Of a stretch of 10,078 bases of DNA, positions 6,001 through 10,078 are shown piece by piece. The notes beneath the pieces are model-generated. The model saw only the letters and a program-made list of their open reading frames with translations, had not been told where the DNA came from and did not search any database. The stretch's first letter is position 1. Every line of letters begins with the position of its first letter. The translations under genes were made by a program, and so were the position numbers. Source of the stretch: Synura sp. LO234KE (lineage: Eukaryota > Sar > Synurophyceae > Synurales > Mallomonadaceae); contig VKHC01000701.1 of assembly GCA_015143735.1 (NCBI GenBank), positions 1 through 10,078 of the forward strand, written 5' to 3'.

Positions 6001-8976
6001 CGAGTGAGAGACCACTCATATAATATGTTGAAAATACAAATATGATATAGAAATAACTGCTACTGGCATAATATCGTTATGGCAGTACGTCCGAAATCCT
6101 AAGATTTCTACCAAGTCTAACACAATTCCCATCGCTCGAGCGAAGTGAAATCCAGTCCATCCACTGCCATGTCCGCGACACAGGAGCACCCACTACTCCT
6201 CCCGCCACCCGTCACCTCTGAGGCTTCGATTTCCCTTATCTGGAAGGTACTTTGCGCTCCCTTGATCGCCACGAGAAGTCCTCGCACTCGCCTGAGCACG
6301 CGCTCCGACAGCGGCGTCTGTTATTTCCCATGCCACAGCAGCAGTACAAACAAGCCGTGAACGAATAGGTTTACTTTAGATTGCGTCAGGAAGCTTGGGG
6401 GGATAGGTTCAGACTAATTTTATATTGTATAATGACGTAGTCGATACCAATGAGACAACGAAGCCACACGGGATCAGCGTGATATGAACGACCCCTCCCC
6501 AGCGCTATAGAGGAGGGGCATCCGCAGAGTACCAAGTTCTACTCAGTGCCTCTCTCACCTGTAGGTAACTGTGTATGGCCAGTAGGTTGCCCACAGTGTT
6601 GGAGGCTCGGGACACCAGGTAATGGCCACGCAACATCAGCGTTCCAAAGGCGTTCAGCGCCTGTACGCGATGTTTAAAAGAAAGAAGCGACGTGAAGACG
6701 AGGGTGAGTTACAGCTGTGGCCGGAGTTTCGGATACGCGGACCGTGACACAGGCCTCCGGATCTCCTCCCCTCACCTTCTCGATACTGTCGGACGCATTT
6801 GGCGAGTCTTGTGTCACTCGACCCAGGTCCTAGCAACCACATTGAGGAGTAGACAAAGATGTATTCATTGAATGAATATATGGTAAAACAAACAATATGT
6901 CCTATTGAGCTTAAAAGCTGGACGATCGACTTTGCATCTCATCAGTACTCAGAATCATCCCCTATTTCAGTATCTTTAATTGAGTAGACAGGTCAATGGA
7001 AGAGCGAACCCAGTGGTGTATCAAGTGGTGGCTGATGCAAGTCAAATAGAATTCCAGGTCTAATGAAGACTCGTGGACTAGACGGTGAACTCAAATGTGC
7101 TTTTCAAACAGTACAGTTTGAGACGTGACCTCACACACTAGACTAGAGTAGGGTAGATGCACGTGGGGCAGGTGCAGTGTTTGAGGTTGAGAGCAGCAGC
7201 GACGTGCTTTTCCTACAAAGCACTGTCCTGTGACCGACAGACGTACAAGGGCACACACACACGGTCATGGAATCCACTGCACCTGTAGGCTACTTTGTGT
7301 GAGCATTGACCAAGCCAAGAGCTGCATCTCGAGCGAGGCAGCCCGTTGGTCCAGAGAGGCGTCAAATGTCCCGAAGTACAACTGTGCCAGCGCGGCGGAG
7401 GGCGATGAGATAAGGGGCGATTGGTTGGTCGGTATGGTGTGGTGTGGTGAGGTGGTTCACCTTCCTCAGTGTCATGGGATCGACAGGATCAACCCGCGGC
7501 ACATCGAGGGGACAGTAACGGTCGAGGAAATCCGGGATGAACCAGAACACCTGTACACACGAGCAGAGGCGGTCGGTCAGTGACATTGACACCCCAGGAT
7601 ATCTGAATGTGGACCTGTACTTAGACGGGTCATCGCCCCGACCCCAGAAGACGATTTCATTTCATCCACAACTCCTATTGCTATCACGCTCTCGATTGGT
7701 ACCGACCTGCACCGTACCTGTTGGCAAAGGATGATCACTGGGAGCAACTTCTGAGCGCTCCACAGGCTCCGGTATACGGTTACATCGGGAGCAGTCTGTG
7801 AGTGTGCGGGGGAGGAGTAAGATGATGATGTAAACTGCGGCAAGGACGTAAACGCAGGATACCGGTACAGGCGATCGTGAGAGGAGGGATTGAAAGGAAC
7901 AGCACCTGCAGTGGCAGTAGGGAGCGATAGAGGGCGTAGAGGGCGTAGGCGCCAACGACATCATTTCTCTGCAAAGCGTATTCGGGGCGAAATATGTTGA
8001 TATTGTTGAAAGAGGCCAACTTGGAAACGTGCGCTGAGGTTGTTTTGAAGGCGGTGTGGAAGAGCAGTTGTTGACATGTACTCATTTCCGCTAAAAGTGT
8101 AGAATTATCGCTGACGAAGACTTCATCTGCAATATCTGTATCTGAGGGCTGCACTTCAAAGTTGAGTTGAATGCTGTCCAGGAAGATTCGACCGGAGAAA
8201 AGTTTGGAATCTAATTGGATTATCATTTTCTCCATGTTCTCCATATGGGAAGGAGATATATCGAGTGCTTCCAAATCAAATCTAGATGAAGATATAAACC
8301 ATTTGAATGACGTCCACGCTTCTAGTAACGGCTTATTTTGATCGATAAGGCAATCTAGTGTGATGAGAATAGTCAGAAGCTCTCCAATCGCTCCAAAAAG
8401 TTGCACGGCGTGAACGTTTTTGTATACATCTCGATAAAATGCGCTTCGTGGATTATATACTGACGCCAATTGCTGCACGAAATTCTTCAAAACATCTTGA
8501 CACCTACTTATGAAGTTCGACAAATCCTGCAAAGTTGGAAGAAAGAAGCCAATCATTTTCTCAATTTTTCCCGCAACCACTTTAGAATTTGATGTACTAA
8601 ACTCAGCATTATCAAACTCGTCCCCAAAACCGAAAGTCAAGAATGCTCCAAAGAACTTCGTTTCTGCAATCTCTTTTAGTGCATGAATTTCATTACACAA
8701 GTACACGAAAACTGGGATTACTTTGAGCAACATTTCATTATCTGATGTTATCAGTTCTGCAGCTGTAAGCTGTTCATCTCTCTCTAGTCCAACTACAACA
8801 GGAAAATTCTTAACCTCAGGTAAATTTTTCAGCGACTTGTTTTTTTCTAAAACAAGCATGCGTAACTTCTCGTCATGATCTTTGATAAAATTATTCATTT
8901 TCTGAACATGGCTATCTATAGGGCGCTTCTGCGCTAAAATTTCTTCCTCATAAACTCCTTCCCAAAAATCCTCCAT
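1..8976 (-). CDS. WASHC4: WASH complex subunit 4 (SWIP), multi-exon gene, 3' end missing
   Basis: This gene encodes SWIP, a large helical scaffold subunit of the five-part WASH complex, which activates Arp2/3 on endosomes to build actin for cargo sorting. Seen: a chain of 27-28 minus-strand exons, all bounded by GT-AG, whose phases join without a break into about 1166 codons. Many blocks match human SWIP as I remember it, for example ALHDW.IY.EMR, SLEQG.D.L.IMRNIH.FV, LNTAVNFTYQFL, IGNALGYVRMLR and ADDGF. The order of blocks is collinear with human throughout. The human protein is 1173 residues; here about 80-90 C-terminal residues lie beyond position 1, so the full protein should be slightly longer, partly through insertions in exons 21 and 24. 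The start at 8976 is preceded by an in-frame TAA at 9013-9015. Identity is very secure; individual splice sites vary in certainty. Confidence 0.96.
95..161 (-). CDS. WASHC4: WASHC4 exon 27
   Basis: 67 nt. Acceptor CTGGACCAG, donor AGACAG/GTAAAC. FADDGFPLGLAFCLAVLRQ corresponds to human FTDDGFAMGVAYILKLLDQ. The exon may instead continue without a break to position 1, since the 36 bases after it are open in frame. Confidence 0.85.
386..470 (-). CDS. WASHC4: WASHC4 exon 26
   Basis: 85 nt. Acceptor GTGGATCAG, donor ATCAG/GTACAA. V(split)PSLTVTWIDASIQAKDN aligns with human VPPLTLNFVEHSISCKEK. The second human Pro is Ser here. Confidence 0.91.
635..785 (-). CDS. WASHC4: WASHC4 exon 25
   Basis: 151 nt. 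Acceptor GGATGTACAG, donor ATTG/GTATGA. MKAAEVLDD corresponds to human LKAARHLDS, and GEDYFKILVKVF to GTEYFKMLVDVF. The open frame continues to 453, but the part below 635 is intron. Confidence 0.94.
786..1633 (-). other. WASHC4 intron 24 (848 nt, longest)
   Basis: GT-AG intron between exons 24 and 25. It holds repeat copy A at about 1081-1252. The rest is AT-rich with no recognisable coding block on either strand; open frames in it (for example 1404-1613) show no similarity or splice support. Confidence 0.85.
1081..1252. repeat. Dispersed intronic repeat, copy A
   Basis: This stretch resembles 6880-7057 in the same orientation. The core (1111-1252) is roughly three-quarters identical by eye, with long shared runs such as GGAAGAGCGAACCC and GATGCAAGTCAAAT. 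Both copies end in ATTCCAG. Read on the plus strand, copy A is open throughout. It is likely a fragment of a dispersed element; the family is not recognised. Confidence 0.85.
1634..1762 (-). CDS. WASHC4: WASHC4 exon 24, with lineage insertion
   Basis: 43 codons, phase 0 at both ends. Acceptor CTCCTTCAG, donor AAGACG/GTAAGG. It encodes a charged stretch rich in Glu, Lys, Gly and Gln. Human SWIP has only about 12 residues here, so about 31 are extra. Open frame, good splice sites and phase support it; similarity does not. Confidence 0.76.
1861..1909 (-). CDS. WASHC4: WASHC4 exon 23
   Basis: 49 nt. Acceptor TGACGTCAG, donor TTCAAG/GTGAGC. R(split)DTLKYLPDMSSVPQF corresponds to human SNAIRFVPDLEDIVNF. 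Confidence 0.93.
2155..2213 (-). CDS. WASHC4: WASHC4 exon 22
   Basis: 59 nt. Acceptor AACGGTCAG, donor TGCAG/GTAACT. IGNALGYVRMLRTASLRCC is almost the human IGNAMGYIRMIRSGGLHCC. Confidence 0.96.
2289..2409 (-). CDS. WASHC4: WASHC4 exon 21
   Basis: 121 nt. Acceptor TTTGCTCAG, donor ACTGAG/GTAAGT. AMKFLKDMRRLG matches human AEKFNRGIRKLG, and SYLDEFRLLITE matches SYLDQFRQLISQ. Between them sits a Gly/Ser/Asp-rich stretch about 10 residues longer than in human. Confidence 0.93.
2613..2693 (-). CDS. WASHC4: WASHC4 exon 20
   Basis: 81 nt. Acceptor TTGTACTAG, donor TCAAG/GTGGGG. GHLSRERRWFSKHK aligns with human SRLIKDIRFFREIK, and NNQYPVSR with DHKYPFDR. Both split codons are Arg. Confidence 0.86.
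2919..3033 (-). CDS. WASHC4: WASHC4 exon 19
   Basis: 115 nt. Acceptor GACATTGCAG, donor ATCCG/GTAAGT. SLRQHGLGVLNTAVNFTYQF and FHVFSLFLNDDYI match human [20 protein letters not shown] and FYIFSQFMYDEHI closely. Confidence 0.97.
3151..3193 (-). CDS. WASHC4: WASHC4 exon 18
   Basis: 43 nt, the smallest internal exon. Acceptor CATGATATAG, donor GTAG/GTAGGC. ASKHVNTVQLESVV corresponds to human NNKHLNTINIRHIA. It ends after one base of a codon, one of two phase-1 introns in the gene. A GT inside it (CAC/GTAAAC) was rejected because the conserved NT follows. Confidence 0.85.
3300..3351 (-). CDS. WASHC4: WASHC4 exon 17
   Basis: 52 nt, hidden from simple ORF searches. Acceptor CCGTTACAG, donor GACAAC/GTGAGT. 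R(split)FTYDMNSQYFVEFRTDN corresponds to human RYLYNLNNQIFIERTSNN. Confidence 0.92.
3565..3719 (-). CDS. WASHC4: WASHC4 exon 16
   Basis: 155 nt. Acceptor GGGTTTCAG, donor AAACG/GTGAGA. This is one of the best conserved blocks: ALHDWRIYTEMRALA, YYLPMGSLEQGIDALQIMRN and IHVFVKR, against human ALHDWATYSEMRNLA, HLPSQTLEQGLDVLEIMRN and IHIFVSR. It identifies the gene on its own. Confidence 0.97.
3905..3983 (-). CDS. WASHC4: WASHC4 exon 15
   Basis: 79 nt. The acceptor is TTGCTCAG; the nearer AG at 3971-3972 would break phase. Donor ACCTTT/GTAAGT. DVQHYLNGIFYNLTTF matches human YVTHYLDKTFYNLTTV. Confidence 0.92.
4134..4186 (-). CDS. WASHC4: WASHC4 exon 14
   Basis: 53 nt. Acceptor TTTCTGTCAG, donor CTGAG/GTGATC. 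With exon 15 it gives EPLRVLGYQLHIRRD, aligned without gaps to human NPIRFFNRFIDIRAY. The spacing from the HL motif of exon 13 to this block is exactly as in human (25 residues). Confidence 0.84.
4462..4528 (-). CDS. WASHC4: WASHC4 exon 13
   Basis: 67 nt, not visible as an open frame on its own. Acceptor TTATGTTAG, donor CAAGAG/GTGGGC. R(split)DIEMDLRLHAHHNHLE is a near match to human KEIEKDLRLSVHTHLK, one of the clearest blocks in the gene. Confidence 0.93.
4634..4731 (-). CDS. WASHC4: WASHC4 exon 12
   Basis: 98 nt. Acceptor TATGTCAG, donor TGCAG/GTTCGG. SAAHLPSPKPLLLRYENYLY corresponds to human [20 protein letters not shown] residue for residue. A later AG at 4706-4707 would drop the conserved AHL motif. 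Confidence 0.87.
4928..5114 (-). CDS. WASHC4: WASHC4 exon 11
   Basis: 187 nt, the longest internal exon. The acceptor is GTGGGTTAG rather than the AG at 5102-5103, because only the former keeps phase and gives a gap-free match (GRLVQLANFR against human KKLDLISELR). FLFLNYTLLSP.LESVYES matches human FLYWHRAVFP.YLDDVYEN. Donor GTG/GTGAGT, phase 0. Confidence 0.88.
5292..5381 (-). CDS. WASHC4: WASHC4 exon 10
   Basis: 90 nt. Acceptor AACTCTCAG, donor CTCGG/GTACGT. RQVVMSVSAGIAL (R split with exon 9) aligns with human RRLIVSLALSVGT, and VADKESAALKNLL with FKDEELFPLQVVM, without gaps. Confidence 0.9.
5571..5672 (-). CDS. WASHC4: WASHC4 exon 9
   Basis: 102 nt. Acceptor GGGAAACAG, donor CCCAG/GTCACT, the weakest donor in the gene. 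IPYVIAAMESLAGL corresponds to human LSALVLAENTLNGP. Both ends have a split codon and both joins keep phase. Confidence 0.82.
5869..5930 (-). CDS. WASHC4: WASHC4 exon 8
   Basis: 62 nt, starting in phase 0 and ending after two bases of a codon. Acceptor GCGGTCCAG, donor ATCAG/GTAAAA. ALMHVSSI...AI matches human ALHSISVAKKRVI. The split codon becomes AGT (Ser) with exon 9, and the human protein also has Ser there. Confidence 0.84.
6216..6317 (-). CDS. WASHC4: WASHC4 exon 7
   Basis: 34 codons, phase 0 at both ends. Acceptor AAATAACAG, donor TCAGAG/GTGACG. VLRRVRGLLVAIKG aligns with human VKALCRLVELLKAIEH. Confidence 0.88.
6559..6660 (-). CDS. WASHC4: WASHC4 exon 6
   Basis: 34 codons, phase 0 at both ends. 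Acceptor GCGTACAG, donor CTACAG/GTGAGA. LRGHYLVSRASNTVGNLLAI aligns with human [20 protein letters not shown]. Confidence 0.86.
6776..6829 (-). CDS. WASHC4: WASHC4 exon 5
   Basis: 18 codons, phase 0 at both ends. Acceptor GGTTGCTAG, donor GAGAAG/GTGAGG. Similarity is weak (NASDSIEK against human SKEQRMDK), but the exon restores the length expected between exons 4 and 6 and keeps the phase. A shorter form using the AG at 6809-6810 was considered, but it breaks the reading phase. Confidence 0.68.
6830..7282 (-). other. WASHC4 intron 4 (453 nt, second longest)
   Basis: GT-AG intron between exons 4 and 5, with repeat copy B at about 6880-7057. A small inverted repeat (CAAAC...GTTTG) lies near 7106-7121. 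I see nothing else in it. Confidence 0.78.
6880..7057. repeat. Dispersed intronic repeat, copy B
   Basis: Counterpart of copy A. The frame that is open in copy A has two stop codons here (TAG near 6984 and TGA near 7033), so this copy is not coding. It lacks obvious target-site duplications or terminal inverted repeats. Confidence 0.85.
7283..7381 (-). CDS. WASHC4: WASHC4 exon 4
   Basis: 33 codons, phase 0 at both ends. Acceptor GCTGGCACAG, donor CTACAG/GTGCAG. SLDQRAASLEMQ matches human FLQQKAQSLTKDVQ. The 3' end is less certain because similarity fades after this block. Confidence 0.78.
7461..7550 (-). CDS. WASHC4: WASHC4 exon 3
   Basis: 30 codons, phase 0 at both ends. Acceptor GTGTGTACAG, donor AAG/GTGAAC. 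It encodes VFWFIPDFLDRYCP, which corresponds to human IIWFPDNFLIQKIP. Confidence 0.9.
7718..7795 (-). CDS. WASHC4: WASHC4 exon 2
   Basis: 26 codons, phase 0 at both ends. Acceptor CACTCACAG, donor CAG/GTACGG. It encodes VYRSLWSAQKLLPVIIL, matching the human KKFYKSLLDICKKVPAITL block, and joins to the next exon with no gap in that alignment. Confidence 0.88.
7906..8976 (-). CDS. WASHC4: WASHC4 exon 1 (coding), residues 1-357
   Basis: The N-terminal third of SWIP lies in one uninterrupted exon. Conserved blocks seen: AETKFF (104-109), ISRCQDVLKNFVQQLA (156-171), GELLTILITLD (198-208), NSTLLAE (291-297) and NDVVGAYALYAL (338-349). These line up in order with the human N-terminal region. The open frame runs on to 7780, but those last 42 codons are intron: a CAG/GTGCTG donor at 7905 joins in phase 0 to the next recognisable block. 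The exon is visibly more AT-rich than the downstream exons and many times longer than any of them. The initiator context has G at +4 but T at -3. Confidence 0.95.
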
Positions 8977-9114
8977 ATAGTTAGAATCGACAAAAAAAAT
9001 AAAAGGTTTGGTTTATGTTTTTTGCGGCGCAACTACAACGTGTCGATAGATGTCATTCAACCTTATTCTGGTCCTGTGTATTGTGATGCCGCTACATAGG
9101 TTCCGGCCCTCATC
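8977..9114. promoter_or_regulatory. Probable bidirectional promoter between WASHC4 and the PAP2 gene
   Basis: Only 138 bases separate the two divergent start codons, so both 5' UTRs and both core promoters must fit here unless an upstream non-coding exon exists. An A-rich tract at 8991-9004 lies next to the WASHC4 start. The middle is of mixed composition. I see no clear TATA box placed for either gene; function is inferred from position. Confidence 0.6.
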
Positions 9115-9131
9115 ATGAAGATATTAGACAT
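9115..9131 (+). CDS. PAP2 gene exon 1 (17 nt, coding part)
   Basis: ATG at 9115 encodes MKILD plus two bases of the next codon. It is followed by a strong donor GTAAGA at 9132. Without splicing the frame stops at once (TAA at 9133-9135). The larger downstream frame has no ATG before 9586, after the first hydrophobic segment, so this short exon supplies the natural start. Confidence 0.78.
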
Positions 9132-10078
9132 GTAAGAAAAATTATCATTCTTTTGAAAGCTGCATTTTCTTCATCAAACTTCCCCTATTACATGCGTACA
9201 TGATTTACTTTAAAGACTTCACGCATTGCGTGCTTTTGAAATACTTGCATATATTGTACTGTCAGCGATTCTTTTAATATCTATATCTGTGCGGGAGCAA
9301 CATTTTCTTATTCTTCCGGAAATTATTGGATTATTTGAATCTTCGAGTAAAGACGAATACCAATTCACAGCTCACAGTCCAACTCATAGCTATCCTGTTC
9401 TCTTAAACAATGTCGAATGCTCTCCTAGTATATTATCAAGTTGTTTGCGCAACCGCTCGCTTGCAGATAATTGCTGCAATTATCTTTTTGATAATGCTTA
9501 TAAACCCCAAGAGCAAGTTGAAAGTCAATTACTAGCTGTGCTTTGTCTCGAAATACCGCTGACTATTTTATTAATCCGCACCTTAATGTGGCGGAAGCTA
9601 CACGTGAAAATATTTAAACACTATTCGGCCTTCACACATTTCTTTTGGTTCCGTACTTTTTGGGACCCAACCGTCGGTTTTATTGCTCTAAATATGCTTC
9701 ACAGCATTTCGAGTTTGTACTTAAAATGCACAGCTGGGTATCCACGGCCTAATTACTACTCCATCATCACATGGATGCAAGCGAATGAAGATTCTAGGAA
9801 GAGCTATCGATATACCGCCAGTCAGTCCTTCCCGTCCGGCCATGCAGAGTGGACCATGTCCTCATGCTTTTATATCAGCTTGATACTGTGGAGAGATGCG
9901 AGCAAGCTGCTTGGACAGCACCCTGGTAAAGGGAAAGTCATCGCTTTTCTTGGCGTCTTATTATTGCTGGTATGGTACGGACGAGATTGGGTATCGCCTT
10001 TAAACCCAATTAACCTTACACTTCCGCATTTCCTCACCAGTGTTGCGCTAATTTACCACTCTGTGATCAGATCCCTCT
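9115..10078 (+). CDS. PAP2-superfamily membrane phosphatase, 5' part; lipid phosphate phosphatase-like
   Basis: This gene encodes a multi-pass membrane phosphatase using the PAP2 histidine mechanism. Joined exons 9115-9131 and 9216-9990 give 264 residues. Motif 1, K-x6-RP, is K176 to R183-P184; motif 2, PSGH, is 212-215, with H215 as the expected catalytic general acid/base. Hydrophobic segments lie near 14-32, 111-131, 155-175, 217-231 and 246-261. The loop after the first segment is unusually long (about 75 residues) with one possible N-glycosylation site, NRS at 85-87. Motif 3 begins with G261-R262 where Ser-Arg is usual, and is cut by a likely intron. Spacing between motifs fits lipid phosphate phosphatases or glucose-6-phosphatase-type proteins; lipid substrate is the more likely inference. 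The start has A at -3, a good initiation context. It diverges from WASHC4. Confidence 0.88.
9132..9215 (+). other. PAP2 gene intron 1 (84 nt)
   Basis: Donor GTAAGA, acceptor TTTACTTTAAAG with a pyrimidine-rich lead. It carries an in-frame stop for the downstream frame (TAA at 9211-9213) just before the acceptor. Splicing keeps phase, forming an ATA (Ile) codon across the join. Confidence 0.78.
9216..9990 (+). CDS. PAP2 gene exon 2
   Basis: 775 nt, open throughout, encoding residues 6-264 with the K-x6-RP and PSGH motifs. Like WASHC4 exon 1, this exon is long and fairly AT-rich. It probably ends at TGG/GTATCG; the frame stays open to the window edge if that donor is not used. Confidence 0.82.
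9991..10070 (+). other. PAP2 gene intron 2 (80 nt), predicted
   Basis: Donor GTATCG, acceptor GTGATCAG, and a branch-like GCTAAT about 20 bases before the acceptor. PAP2 motif 3 (SR-x5-H-x3-D) is expected about 45-55 residues after PSGH, exactly where GRDW ends; the read-through frame has no fitting His. Inferred, not certain. Confidence 0.55.
10071..10078 (+). CDS. PAP2 gene exon 3, first 8 bases
   Basis: If intron 2 is real, these bases encode Ile-Pro and the start of a Leu codon. That puts exactly five residues (D, W, I, P, L) after R262, so the next codon beyond the window should be the motif-3 His. Confidence 0.45.

Noticed and set aside
7249-7262. CA-rich run as a microsatellite
   Set aside because: Only about six CA units are present, too short to call.
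7230-7583. 117-codon plus-strand open frame
   Set aside because: It is antisense to WASHC4 exons 3 and 4 and has no recognisable domain.
7780-7905. C-terminal tail of the long minus-strand open frame
   Set aside because: These 42 codons are read-through into intron 1. The conserved SWIP sequence resumes at 7795 after a phase-0 splice.

Overview
The window is eukaryotic nuclear DNA, almost certainly from an animal or a close relative of animals. It holds most of one intron-rich gene on the minus strand and the start of a second gene on the plus strand. The long open frames are short because the main gene is cut into many small exons. All the introns I placed are GT-AG. I cannot name the species. 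Moderate GC, introns mostly of 75-285 bases and a conserved endosomal gene fit a compact metazoan genome; parasitic flatworms are one candidate, but this is a guess.

Minus strand, 8976 down to the left edge: a gene for the WASH complex subunit SWIP (WASHC4, KIAA1033). I rebuilt it exon by exon from splice sites, reading phase and similarity to human SWIP as I remember it. It has one large first coding exon (7906-8976, 357 codons), then at least 26 more, probably 27, of 43-187 nt. Together they encode about 1166 residues in one unbroken reading phase. The last stretch of the C-terminus lies beyond position 1. The two longest introns (786-1633 and 6830-7282) each carry a copy of the same dispersed repeat.

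Position 8977-9114 is a 138-base gap between two divergent start codons, so it probably acts as a shared (bidirectional) promoter.

Plus strand, 9115 to the right edge: the 5' part of a gene for a multi-pass membrane phosphatase of the PAP2 superfamily. It has a 17-nt first coding exon, an 84-nt intron and a 775-nt second exon with the K-x6-RP and PSGH motifs. A second intron at 9991-10070 is likely. The third catalytic motif is interrupted there and should finish just past the window.

The two genes are not known to work together. SWIP helps drive actin-dependent sorting at endosomes. The PAP2 protein probably hydrolyses a phosphate ester at a membrane, most likely a lipid phosphate. I found no RNA genes, CRISPR arrays, prokaryotic features or intact transposon.
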